Assembly (NCBI GenBank): GCA_022559845.1
Contig: CM040117.1
Coordinates: 13,416,856 to 13,480,855 of the forward strand
DNA length: 64,000 bases
Direction of reading: 5' to 3'
Origin: Amorphophallus konjac
Taxonomy: Eukaryota; Streptophyta; Magnoliopsida; Alismatales; Araceae
Shown here: piece after piece, positions 1 to 10,263 of the stretch
How the letters are laid out: the number at the start of each line of letters is the position of its first letter
Numbering within the stretch: the first letter of the stretch is position 1
Notes under the pieces: generated by a model
Database searches by the model: none
What the model was told of the DNA's origin: nothing
What the model saw: the letters and a program-made list of their open reading frames with translations, nothing else
Program-made: the position numbers and the translations under genes

Positions 1-490
1 CCAGGGACCACGTCTGCCTCATGTGTCTCTTCTTCCTTTTCTTCTCTTCTTTTGCGTGATGAGGCGGGCTCGAAGACCACGTCTGCCTTATGCGTCTTTT
101 CTTCCTTTTCTTCTTTTCTTTTGCGTGGTGAGGCGGGCTCGAAGACCACGTCTGCCTTATGTGTCTTTTCTTCCTTTTCTTCTTTTCTTTTGTGTGGTGA
201 GGCGAGCTCGAAGACCACGTCTGCCTCATGTGTCTTCTTTTAGTTCTGCTCTTCTTCTTTTATGTGAAGAGGCGGGTTAAGGGACCACGTCTGCCTCATG
301 TGTCTCTTCTTCCTTTTCTTCTCTTCTTTTGCGTGATGAGGCGGGCTCGAAGACCACGTCTGCCTCATATGTCTTCTTTTCCTTTTCTTCTCTTCTTTTG
401 TGTGATGAGGCGGGCTCGAAGACCACATCTGCCTCGTGCGTGTCTTTTTCTTTACTCTGCTCTTTTTTCTCTTAATGTTCCCCAGGTTGG
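1..490. repeat. 69-bp tandem repeat, about seven copies
   Basis: The core GACCACGTCTGCC recurs at 6, 75, 144, 213, 283, 352 and, slightly changed, 421, giving a period of 69 bp (70 once). Each unit has a pyrimidine tract followed by TGATGAGGCGGGCTCGAA. Because 69 is a multiple of three, several frames stay open and give a periodic 23-residue peptide. I take those frames as by-products of the repeat, not genes. The array is cut by the left window edge. Confidence 0.92.
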
Positions 491-3400
491 GGCGTAGCTT
501 CATTTGGTGTGCATCCCCCCTGAGGGGGGTGTGTTTTGCCTCTTCGCTTCTGTGCCCCCAGGCGGGGTGTATTTTTTTGGCTTCTATGTCCCCAGACCAG
601 GGTGTGTTATTTTTTTTTTAATGCCCCCGAGGCGGGGTGTAGCTCTCTTCAAATGCCCCCATGGTGGAGTATACTCTTCACGGCTTCTATGCCCCCAGGT
701 GGGGTATGTCTCTTCTTCAAATACCCCTGATCCAGGGTGGACTTCTCTTCATATGCCCCTGAGCCGGGGCGTGTTCTTTATAGCTTCTAGGCCCTCGAGG
801 CGAGGTATGTTTCTTCTTCATATGCCCCTGAGCCGGGGTGTAGCTCTCTTCAAATGCCCCCAAGCCGGGGTATACTCTTCACGGCTTCTATGCCCCCAGG
901 CGGGGTATGTTTCTTCTTCATATGCCCCTGGTACGGGGCGTAGCTCTCTTCAAATGCCCCCGGGATGGGGGTGTATCTTTTGCTTCTTATGCCCCCCTGA
1001 GGCCGGGGTGTATCTTTTGCTTCTTACGCCCCCCTGAGGTGGGGGTGTATCTCTTTACGGCTTCTGTGCCCCCCCGAAGCAGGGTATGTTGTTTCTTCAA
1101 ATGCCGCTTGGGCGGAGTATATCTTTCTTCTTATGCTCCCAGATCGGGATGTATGTCTCTTTGTTTCTGTGCCCCGGGCCGGGGTAGATGCTTCTGCTTC
1201 TTATGCGCCAAGGGCGGAGTGTATTTTTTGTGCCCCCGGGCCGGGGTACATTCTTCATGTTTCTTATACCCTTTTCGCAGGGCGTATTCTCTTGCTTCTT
1301 ACGTCCCTAGATCGGGGTGTATGTTTCTTCTTCTGACGCCCCTAGGTCGGGGTATATTCTTTCTTCATGTGCTCCCAGGTCGGGATGTATGTCTCTTTGC
1401 TTCTTTACGCCCCCGGATCGGGGTAAATGCTTCTGCTTCTTATGCGCCAAGGGCGAAGTGTACCTCTCTGTGCCCCCTGAGCGGGGTGGATGCTCTGCAT
1501 GTGTCCCTGGGTCGGGGTGTAGCTTTGTCTCCCACGGAGGGGGTATGTTGTTTCTTCAAAAGCCCCCAGACCAGGGTGTATTCTTCTCTTTCTTATACTC
1601 TCGAGGCTGGAGGGGTTCTCTTCATGTGCCCCTGTGGCGGGACGTGCTTCTTTCTTCAAGTGTCCCCAGGCCGGGGTGAATTCTTTTCCTCTTCCCAGAT
1701 ACACCAGGGGGAATGTTTGCTTCTTGTGCTCCCAAGGTGGGGTGTATTGCTACTTTTGATGCCCCCAAGGTGAGGTATCCCTTTTTTTATATGCCCCCGG
1801 CACGGGGTGTATTCCACTTCTAGTGCCCCCAGAGTGGAGTGTATTGCCGCTTTTGATGCGGGGTGTAGTTCTTGCTTTTTATGCACCCGAGGCGGGGTGA
1901 ATTCTTCTTCTTTGTTTACATGTCCCCATATCGGGGTGTATTCCTCTCTTCATATGCTTCCCTAAGCCGGGGAATGTTGTTTGTTCTGCTTCAGATGTCC
2001 CTCCCCCCCCCCCCCCCCCGGGGGGGGGGGGGGGGGGGGGTGGTGCATGTTGCTTCAGGGACTCCGAGCCTGGGGTATGCTCCTTCAAAGGTCCCTAAGC
2101 CGGGGTGGATTCTCTTTTCTCCTCATGCTCCCAAGGCGGGATGTAGCTTCTTCAAGTACCCCTAAACCGGAGCGTATTCTTTATGGCTTCTATGTCCCCT
2201 GGCGGGGTATGCTTCTTCTTCAAATACCCCTAGGCCGGGGTGGACTTCTCTTCATATGTCCCTGAGTCGGGGCGTGTTCTTTATAGCTTCTAGGCCCTCG
2301 AGGCGAGGTATGCTTCTTATTCAACTACCCCCGAGACGGGGGTGTGTTTCTTGGCTTCATATGCCCCGGACGTGGGGTATATCTTGTGTTTCTTATGCTC
2401 CCGAGTCGGGATGTAGCTTCTTGGCCTCATATGCTGCCGAGGCGAGGGGTATGTTGCTTTACATGCCCCCGGGGGGAATACATTTCGCCTCTGTTGCCCG
2501 TGGCGGGGTATATCTCTTGGCTTCTTACGCCCCCAAGGTGAGGTGTGTTTTCTTCTTGTGCCCCCGGGGTGGGGTATATCTTTCGCTTCTTATGCCCCCC
2601 CTTGAGGCGGGGTGAAGTCTTTGCTTCAAATGCCCCTAAATCGGGGTATAGTTCTGTCTCATATGCCCCTGGAGCAGGGGTGTATTTCTCTTCATGTGCT
2701 CCTGGGAATGGGGTGTATCTTTGTTGCTTGTCGTGCCCCCAGAGGGAGGTGCCTTTCTCTTCATGTGCGCCGGGCACCGGGTGTATCTTTGCTTATTTTT
2801 TTTTATATATGCCCCCGAGGGGGGATTCTTCTTCTTCTGCCCCGACACGCTGGGGAATGTCTGCTTCTTGTGCCCCCAAAGTGGGGTGGATTCTCGACGG
2901 CTCCTATGCCCCCGTTGGTGGGGTGTGTGTTTCTTCTTCAGATTCCCCTAAGGCGGGCTGTATTCTTTGTCACTTCATGTACCCCCGAGTCGGGGTGAAT
3001 TCTCTTCATGTGCCCCCCATGGCGGGGTGTACTCTCTTCATGTGTCCCTAGGAGTGGGGTGTGGTTTGCTTCCTGTGCGCCCTAGCAGGGTGTATCGCTG
3101 CTTGCAATGTCTCCCGAGGCGGGGTATCCTTCTTCTTCAAATACCCCTAAGCCGGGGCGTATTCCCTTATGGCTTCTATGCCCCCCATAGCGGGGTGAAT
3201 TTCTTCTTCAAATGCCCCTAAGATGGGGTGGACTCTTTCCTTCTTATACTCCCAAGGCAGGATGTAGCTTCTGCAAATGCCCTTGAGCCGAGGCGTGTTC
3301 TTTACGGCTTCTATGCCCCCAGGCGGGGTATATTTCTTCTTCAAATACCCCTAGGCCGGGGTGTATTCTTGCTGCTTCTCATGCTCCCGAGGCGGGATGT

Positions 3401-3985
3401 GACTTCTTCAAATGCCCTTAAGCCGGGGCGTATTCTTCATGACTTCTATGCCCCTTGGCGGGGTATGTTTCTTCTTCAAATGCCCCTAAGCCAGGGTGTG
3501 TTCTTATACTTTTTGCGCCCCTCAGGGCATGGTGCATTCCTCTCCATATGCCCCTAGCATGGGGTGTGCTTTTGTTTCTTATGCCCCCAGGCCGGGGTAC
3601 GTTCCTTCTTCATATACCCCTAAGCCAGGGTGAGTTTCTCTTTTTGTGTGTCCTCAGGCCGGGGTGAATTCTTTTCTTCTTACGCCCCCATGGCGGGGTA
3701 TGTCTTTTGCTTCATGTGCCCCCATATCGGGGTGTATTTATATCTTTTTCAAATGCCCCTAAGCCGGGGTGCAACTCTATTTCTTCTTATGTCCCCAGGT
3801 CAGGGCGGATTCTTCTTCAAATGCCCCGAAGCCGGGGTGTAGCTTTTACTTTGTGCCCCTTCAGTCAGGGCGGATTCTCTTCATGTGCCCCTGGGAATGG
3901 GGTGTATCTCTTTTTTTACCTCTTATGCCCCCGTAGCAGGGTATATATCTTCTTATTATCCCCCATGGCGGGGTATACACATGCT
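490..3985. repeat. 3.5-kb degenerate minisatellite of short GC-rich dyads
   Basis: About ninety short units follow one another, spaced roughly 35-45 bp. Each has a C-run, a 4-6 base loop and a G-run (pattern GCCCC..GGGGTGTA), then a pyrimidine-rich spacer such as TTCTTCTTCAAAT. Variant units keep the dyad: CTCCC is usually matched by GGGAT, for example near 1133, 1371, 2130, 2396 and 3380, and CCCTC is matched by GAGG near 790 and 2291. Open frames here are long, glycine/serine-rich and overlap in several frames, so I do not call genes. It lies on the internal side of the minus-strand PBS at 4819-4837, where gag would be expected, but no gag is visible. Confidence 0.88.
2003..2040. repeat. 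C17-G21 homopolymer palindrome
   Basis: Seventeen C (2003-2019) run directly into twenty-one G (2020-2040). It sits where an ordinary dyad unit of the surrounding minisatellite would be, so it may be an extreme expansion of one unit. Both strands could form G-quadruplexes or a hairpin. An assembly or polishing error is also possible, because such a run is hard to sequence. Confidence 0.9.
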
Positions 3986-4818
3986 CTCTTTGGGAGTGGT
4001 GGCCGTGCTTGGCCTCATTGCTATAAAGCACTCCCCACAGCGGGCAGCTATTCACCAAGCTACAATTGTGGCTCGCCGGGTCTTTTAACAGCCACTCAAG
4101 GGGCCGTCTTATGCCGGATGGAGGCAGTAGGAAGGAGGAATGAGCGGGGTCATTGCACCGCAGACTCGGAGCCTCCTAGAGTCGGGCGGGATGCCAAGTT
4201 TCTTCTTGCTCTTTTAGTCGGCAATGCTGGCCAACTTTTCTTCCTTTCTTCTCTCTTTCTCTCCTTTTTTTTCTTTTTTTTTCTTCTCTTCTTCTTGTAT
4301 GATTGACCAGGGTGGAGGTGCAGGAGAGCGCTCACCCCCTCAGGGAGCGGATGAGTGGTTCGCTCCACCGCATCAACCCCACAATGGTAATCTTTGTTCA
4401 GCACGGGTCTCGACGGACGTGGCCGTACAACCCTCTCTTGCCAATTCTTTCTCTTTTTTTTTTGCTTCTTTCTTTTCTCTTTTGCTTCTTTTCTTCTTTT
4501 CTTCTCTTCTTCTCTTCTTCTTTTCTTCTTTTCTTCCCTTTCTTCTTGAGGAAAAGGGGAGGGTTTGGTTTCCCCTCCCTTCTCTTCTCTTTCTCTTCTC
4601 TTCTCTTCCCTTTTTATAACAGTCCCCATGATTCCTGGAAGCCGCATATGCTTCGAAGCAGCGTCCTCGAGGCCACAAAGGCAACTGCACCGAGTCTGGC
4701 TTCTCTTTTTTTTATAGGACTGGCGGAGACAGCACCTGTAATTCATCAAAGCAGGCAAACATCGTTTATTAGGGGGCTATGAGGCCCTGAATCCCGACGA
4801 AGAGATGAAGGGTAGTTT
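3986..4818. other. Spacer with long pyrimidine tracts, no gene seen
   Basis: This stretch has two strong C/T tracts (about 4225-4300 and 4440-4620). A segment of about 62 bp at 4313-4375 is similar to the reverse complement of about 30255-30320. The last 80 bp (4740-4818), read on the minus strand, resemble the leader just downstream of the PBS at 17717. Lysine/glutamate-rich frames on the minus strand arise from the pyrimidine tracts and are not convincing genes. Confidence 0.6.
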
Positions 4819-4837
4819 GGTCCCACCGGGCGTGCCA
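4819..4837 (-). promoter_or_regulatory. Retrotransposon primer binding site (Tat-type)
   Basis: The minus strand reads TGGCACGCCCGGTGGGACC, starting with the TGG expected opposite a tRNA CCA end. It is nearly identical to the PBS at 17717-17735, and the next 40 bases of leader are also similar (both contain TTCATCTCTT). The LTR would end in CA at 4842, a few bases away. I cannot assign the primer tRNA. Confidence 0.7.
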
Positions 4838-4869
4838 GACTTGAGGACGCACTAAAATTCGCTTGTTCA

Positions 4870-6440
4870 GGTGGTTCGTCTATTAAGTGCGTGGGCGTGC
4901 CAGTCACCGAAGTGACAATTTATTCGGGCCCTGAAGAGCCCATGGTGCGCTCGATCTGACTTCGTCAGATGATCGTGTAGTTCGCGTCGGGACAAAAACC
5001 CGCGCGCCATAAAGGTCACGGCGTCATTTACATCCCCCATACGAGGGAACACCCTTGATTAATCTCCGAGATTTAGGGCCTCATGGCCAAGAAATTAATC
5101 GCATGAAAATTCTATTACGAGGTGTCGAAATCCTCACGCGAGGGCGAGAAGAAAACCATTTGCGGTCATGTCGGTCGTGTACTGACCATTTAATACTCGG
5201 AAGAATGTCCGGCTCGAGAAAAGCGCAATCGCCATGGGAAAACCCAGAGCATATGTATACCAGGATATGGCAATTTTATTATCTAGAAGAACGGGGAACG
5301 TTCGGCCAAACCTCGGTTAGAGCGGTCGAAAACCAGTAAGTATGTTGGCCCGGTGCAAGGGCAAGCTGCGACCATACTGCGGTGGGCCCCCCGCGGTCGA
5401 AACAAGACTTGCATGAGCGTCATTAATATTTCCGGCGCCAAGGGGCAACGGGGAGTATCCCTTGAATCGCTGAAAAGCCCTGTGCCTAGGGAAGCGGAAG
5501 TTCGAAACGTGTCGGTCATTCGGGAGACCATTTAATATTTGGATGTGTGTTTGGCTTGAGAATATCATAATCGTCGCAGGAGGACCTGGAACATATGTAT
5601 GCCGTGATACGGCAAATACATTATTCCGAGACACTGAAAACATTCGGTTAAATCTCGGTTAGTGTAGCAGGAAACTAGCGAATTTATTGGCCCGGTGTGA
5701 GATCGAGTCGGGACCATACCGAAGGGTGCCTCCCGCGGTCCAAACGGGGCTTGCGTGGGCATCATTAATGTTCCCGGTGTCGGAGGGCAACAGGGAAGAG
5801 TCCCGGGACTAGATTCCAAAACTGAAACATGTTCGAAGGAAGCGAGCTATAGGCCGAGGGTGTGGGTTAGACAGTGACCATAATCGGGACGGACCCGAGG
5901 TCCAAGCACAACCCACAAAGGCCTTATTGATATTCCCATGTATAGGGTCCAGGGATGACAGGAGCCATCTCGTTCTATTCAGATTTCTGTCGGTCACTTG
6001 CGGACCACTTGATATTCAGACAAGGGCCCATATTGAAGGTGCGACGTAGATAGGAACAATCACGTACAAATGTATGTCGAGTTTGCGGCAATTTCAATGA
6101 AAGGGCGGGAACGAATCCCGATAGAGTGAATCTGATTTAACGAGCTATCGGCCCGGAGCAATACTGGGTCACGACCACGTCGGGGTAGGAGCCGTCGGCC
6201 ATGTTGGTTGCTCACGGGTCTTTTCATATTCAGACACAGGTCCATAATAGAAACGCGGTGAAAACTTAGGTGAACCCGTTCAAATGTTTGCCGAACGTGC
6301 AACAATTTTAGTAATGGCTCGGAAGGGATCCGGCCTGAGGAACGAGTCTGGTTTAATCGGAATGTCAGCCTGAGGCAAGGTCAGGCCATGGCCATTTCGG
6401 GATAATTCCCAAGACTCGGGCCCAACCTGGAAGGGCGACA
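4870..6440. repeat. Degenerate tandem repeat of roughly 340 bp
   Basis: Blocks such as GTCGGTC..GACCA(C/T)TTRATATTYGGA near 5166, 5510 and 5988, a weaker one near 6208, and CCCGGTG..CCATAC..CGCGGTC near 5349 and 5691 recur about 340 bp apart, later with irregular spacing. Copies are strongly diverged. No coding region is evident. Confidence 0.65.
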
Positions 6441-6494
6441 TTGTTGTTCCTTCAGCATCGGGTCACGGGGGAGACGGGGCTGCAACAAAGACTT

Positions 6495-6768
6495 TACCAT
6501 TTTTTTTATCTGGGCTTTAAATTATGTGCATATATATTTTATTGCTTATTTCCCTTTTACGTATTTATTCTAGATGATTTCTCCATTTTGTTTATTATTA
6601 TTACTATTATATCTTCCCTTTCCCTTTTTTACTATTATTATTATTATTTCACATTTTTTTATTTCTCATATATATATATTCAGGTTTATTTATTTATCAT
6701 GATTTTTATTAATTTATTATTATTATCATTATCATGACATATTTATATATATTTATTTTGGGAGGAAA
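6495..6768. repeat. AT-rich simple-sequence stretch
   Basis: Runs of TTA, TTAT and TA dinucleotides dominate, for example near 6600, 6640 and 6670. The 98-residue open frame across it is low-complexity and I reject it as a gene. Confidence 0.8.
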
Positions 6769-6774
6769 AGTGGG

Positions 6775-6910
6775 CCGTTGGGGGCAGAAAGGGGTGTACC
6801 GGCGAAGGCTGGGAGAGCGTACCGGAGAGGGGCTGGGAGAGTGTACCGGGTAGGTTAGAGGGTGCCGGAGAAGCGCCAAGAGAGTGTGTCGGGGAGGGAG
6901 TTGGCGGGCG
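6775..6910. repeat. GTGTACCGG-type minisatellite, left block
   Basis: Units around the core GTGTACCGG(C/T)GAAGG, or GTGCCGG variants, recur every 25-35 bp. A second block of the same family lies at 7985-8320, so the two blocks bracket the different array at 6920-7930. Confidence 0.75.
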
Positions 6911-6919
6911 TGTCAGGCT

Positions 6920-7930
6920 AACTCGAAGTCTGTACATCATCTGCTAGCACACGCGCAGAGCCTGTACATCGTCCATTTACTGCAACTCAAAGTCTGTACA
7001 CTGGCTGCTAGCACACACGAAGTCTGTACGTCCCTCAGCCCAAAGTCTATACATTGGCTGGTCACTGCGACACGAAGTCTGTACATCGGCTGGTTGTTGC
7101 ACACAAAGTCTGTACATCCTTCAGCTCAAAGTCTGTACATTGTCTATTTGTCGCAACTCAAAGTCTATACATTGGTTGGCTGCATGCACACAAAGTCTAT
7201 ACATCTATCAGCTCAAAGTATGTACATTGCGGCTCAAAGTCTATACATTGTCCATTGGCTGCAGTTCAAAGTCTATACATTAGCCATTGGCAGCAATTCA
7301 AAGTCTATACATTGGCCGGCCCAAAATCTGTACGTTGGCCAGCTCAAAGTCTATACATTGCAGCTCAAAGTCTATACAATGCAGCTCAAAGTCTGTACAT
7401 TGTCCATTGGCTACAGTTCAAAGTCTATACATTGGCCAAGCCAAAGTCTGTACGTTGGCCAGCTCAAAGTCTATACATTGCAGCTCAAAGTCTATACATT
7501 GGCCAGCCCAAAGTCTGTACGTTGGCCAACTCAAAGTCTATACATTGTTCAAAGTCACATTACAGCTCAAAGTCTGTACATCAGCCAACCCAAAGTCTAT
7601 ACATCGGCCATTGGCTGGAGTTCAAAGTATATACATTAGCCAGCTCAAAGTCTGTACGTTGGCCAACTCGAAGTCTATACATTGTTCAAAGTCTGTACAT
7701 CAGAGCTCAAAGTATGTACATTGCAGCTCTAAGTGTGTACATCAGCCAACCCAAAGTCTATACATTGGCCATTGGATGGAGTTCAAAGTCTATACATTGG
7801 CCAGCCCCGAGTCTGTACATTGGCCAACTCAAAGTCTATACATTGTTCAAAATCTATACATTGCAGCTTAAAGTCTGTACATTGCTTGCTGTTGTGTTCG
7901 TGCCTCAACCTGCCAAGTCTGTACATTGGT
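6920..7930. repeat. Minisatellite with core AAAGTCTRTACATTG
   Basis: About fifty copies of AAAGTCTATACATTG or AAAGTCTGTACATTG are separated by short variable spacers such as GCCAGCTC or GCAGCTC. Reverse-complemented, the core is CAATGTAYAGACTTT, the same motif that fills the Sirevirus LTR at 34430-36100. Frames across it encode repeats like SLYI and KVYTL and are by-products of periodicity. It lies inside the Tat-type LTR. Confidence 0.92.
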
Positions 7931-7984
7931 TTCTATTTCAGGGAGACGGTGGAAGAAGAGGTGAGACAGGGAGATAGATGAGGG

Positions 7985-8320
7985 AGAGACAGAGGGTGTA
8001 CCGGTGGGGGGGGGAGAGTATGATGGTGAGAGAGAGAGTGTACCGGTGAAGGGGGGAATGGAGTGTGCCGGTGAGAGGGAGAGTGAGAAAGAGAGTGGGA
8101 CGGTGAGGAGGTGTGTACCGGTGAGGGACCTTAGGCAGTGGGAGTGTACCGGCGAAGGAGGATGGAAGTGTACCGGTGAGGGGAAGGTTGAAACGGAGGA
8201 GGAGTGTGCCGGTGAAGAGCCAAGAAGGTGTGCCGTTGAAGGGCTAATAGGGTGTGCCGCTGGAGGGCTGATAGGGTGCACCGGTGAAGGCTGGAACAGA
8301 CGTACCGATGAAGGCCCACT
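7985..8320. repeat. GTGTACCGG-type minisatellite, right block
   Basis: Units with GTGTACCGGTGAGG, GTGTGCCGGTGAAG and GTGCCGCTGGAGG recur about every 30 bp. The consensus grades into the GTGCCGCTGAAGG array at 9470-10075, so both probably share an origin. Confidence 0.8.
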
Positions 8321-8889
8321 CCTCTGCTACTTGCTTTAAGGCTTTTCTTTTCTTCTTTTCTTTAGGTTTTGAGTAGTTTTATACAAGTCTTTCCTCCTTC
8401 TTCTTGCAGTCTGTTGTTGTTCTATTCGCTTGATGGTTCTGTCATCTTTTGATATGTATTTATTATCCCATTTGTTTGTTGCATCCTTTTGCCTTTTTAT
8501 GTGCTATCATTCTATTTGTTTGTTGCTTTATTTTGTCTCTTCAATGCGTTATTATTTCTAGCGAAAATTCGGCAGCATCTCCCCTTGACCTGAGCGTAGG
8601 GGAGATAAAGGGAACGCGCCCTCATGGAGTGGCAGAACCCGACAACCGGAGGTGGGGGCCCGAGGGCGGCAACACCTTAATAAAACTTCGGAAAACACGG
8701 GAAAACAGCGAGCCGTGGACTTCTAAGCCTGGACAGGGTGGACTGGGGGTTAGCCAAGGCGTACCGGCCAAGGACGAGCACAGGGGCTTGAGGGATGAAC
8801 GCAAACACCGAAAAGCAAAGGGAAAGACAACCAAACGCACTGTGGCCCAAAACAACGAGACAAAGAGAAAACCCACTGAGGGGGGAGAT

Positions 8890-8896
8890 CTTTATT
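8890..8896 (-). terminator. Polyadenylation signal AATAAAG in minus-strand LTR
   Basis: The minus strand reads CATGAATAAAGATC, preceded by TGTAATGTAC. Together with the TATA box at 9278 it defines a plausible R region. Confidence 0.45.
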
Positions 8897-9277
8897 CATG
8901 GGAGACAAAGGGCCGTAGCCATCCGTGTACATTACAAAGCATGCCCGAGCTAAGGGTATGGGCAGGAAAGAAAACCAAAGAACGAATGAATGGAGAGGTA
9001 GGAAAACAAAGAACAAAAAAGAGGAGGAGGTGTTGGGGATCGAAGCATGGACGATCATCCACTGCTCTTTCCCCCACCTTCCCCTGCTACATCAAGCCCT
9101 CTCTCTCTCTTACTCTCTTCTCTTTGCCTGGCGGTTGTCGGAAGACTCCACGCCCGAGCCTCTCCCTTTTCTTCTCTCTTCTTCTTCTTCTCGTATGCAA
9201 CTCTCTCTATTCGCCTCTGTCTCTGGGTCTTTTCTCTCTTCTCTCCCCCCTCCTCTTGTTTGCCAGAACGGGAGCCG

Positions 9278-9284
9278 CTTTATA
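9278..9284 (-). promoter_or_regulatory. TATA box of minus-strand Tat LTR
   Basis: The minus strand reads GTATAAAGCGGCTCC. It sits upstream of a polyA signal at the spacing expected of an LTR R region. Confidence 0.5.
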
Positions 9285-9469
9285 CTCCCAGCAACAGGAG
9301 CCTTCGAGCACGGCAGTCGGAGACGGGAAGTCGCCAGTCATGATGGGGTTTGACTTCCCCTGTCCTGGATGTCGGGGGAGTAGCCTGCGTGGCCCAACCT
9401 CCGGTTGACACCTCAGACGGCTCACTGCGCGCCAAAGATGCGTAGGGCATGGGCGCCACGTCGTTCGGC

Positions 9470-10075
9470 CGTTGAAATGCCTTTACGCTGTGCCGCTGAC
9501 GGGCTGAAGAAGTGTGTTGCTGTAAGACATTGTAAGCATACCGCTGAAGAGGGCAAGAGGTGTGTCGCTGAAGGCTGCCCAACGTGCCGTTGACGGGGGC
9601 AAACAGCTTGCCGTTGAAGGCCCAAAGAAGTGTGCCGCTGAGGCCCAAAACGGGCGTGCCGCTGAAGCCAGATGGGCGTACTGCTGAAGCTAGATGGGCG
9701 TACTGCTGAAGCTTCCTTGGGGTGTGCCGTTGAAGGCCCCTTGGGGTGTGACGCTGAAGGCCCCCTTGGGGTGTGCCGCTGAAGGCCCCCCTTGGGGTGT
9801 GCCGCTGAAGGCCCCCTGGGGGTGTGCCGCTGAAGGCCCCTTGGGGCGTGCCGCTGAAGGCCCCCCTTGGGGTGTGCCGCTGAAGGCCCCCTGGGGGTGT
9901 GCCCCTGAAGGCCCCTTGGGGTGTGCCGTTGAAGGCCCCTTGGGGGTGTGCCGTTGAAGGCCCCTTGGGGTGTGACGCTGAAGGCCCCCTTGGGGTGTGC
10001 CGCTGAAGGCCCCCCCCCCCCTTGGGGGGTGCCGCTGAAGGCCCCCTGGGGGTGTGCCGCTGAAGGCTAAATGGG
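9470..10075. repeat. GTGCCGCTGAAGG minisatellite
   Basis: Units of GTGTGCCGCTGAAGGCCCC followed by TTGGGG recur about every 24-26 bp in the right half, with longer looser units on the left. CCCCTTGGGG inside the unit is itself a palindrome. A C-run of about twelve near 10010-10021 is one expanded unit. It lies upstream of the minus-strand TATA at 9278, so it would be U3. Confidence 0.85.
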
Positions 10076-10263
10076 CAGTTTTGAGCCCGTTGTGAGCACG
10101 AGTTGTGGCCCGTTTGATTTTCTTCGAGGCCCATGGATTGTGGGTCTCTCGGTGGTTGATTTCTCTTCACTGTCGTGACCCCGGAGATAGCTCCACGGCA
10201 GTGTATGCGCGTTCGGGGTGTCCGGACGGCCCCGCTTTTCCACAGCTTCTTTGGTTGAAGTTG

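Larger units (their letters stand above)
8321..9469 (-). other. R/U5-like core of the minus-strand Tat LTR
   Basis: On the minus strand a TATAAAG at 9278-9284 is followed about 390 bp later by AATAAAG (8890-8896). Between them is a GA-rich transcribed-leader-like sequence. The block at 8568-8584 matches the LTR of the plus-strand element. A plus-strand frame of 319 codons (8449-9408) crosses this region, but its composition is unlike a protein and it runs opposite to the LTR signals, so I do not call it. Confidence 0.5.
4842..10075 (-). mobile_element. Long Tat-type LTR, minus strand, upper end unresolved
   Basis: Read on the minus strand, the order is TATAAAG (9278-9284), AATAAAG polyA signal (8890-8896), a conserved block GGGGAGATGCTGCCGAA (8568-8584), and an end next to the PBS at 4819-4837. 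The same block occurs at 16570 in the LTR of the plus-strand Tat element, supporting the family assignment. In the plus-strand element the block-to-PBS distance is about 1.1 kb; here it is 3.7 kb because several tandem arrays occupy the U5 part. I could not place the TG start on the 10-kb side, so the upper limit is a guess. No internal coding region of this element is visible. Confidence 0.5.

Noticed and set aside
23..497. Periodic open frames encoding a 23-residue repeat
   Set aside because: The period of 69 bp is a multiple of three, which keeps frames open by itself; both strands and several frames are equally open.
504..3842. Many glycine/proline/cysteine-rich open frames
   Set aside because: They are by-products of the dyad minisatellite and overlap in several frames, with no consistent start or conserved product.
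4150..4758. 202-codon lysine/glutamate-rich minus-strand frame
   Set aside because: It is produced by the long pyrimidine tracts on the plus strand and has no domain.
6920..7930. CRISPR-like array of short repeats and spacers
   Set aside because: Repeats are only about 14 bp, spacers are short and related to each other, the context is a plant retroelement LTR, and no cas genes exist.
8449..9408. 319-codon plus-strand open frame
   Set aside because: Its composition changes abruptly along the frame, it has no recognisable domain, and it crosses LTR signals (TATA, polyA, conserved block) that run on the other strand.
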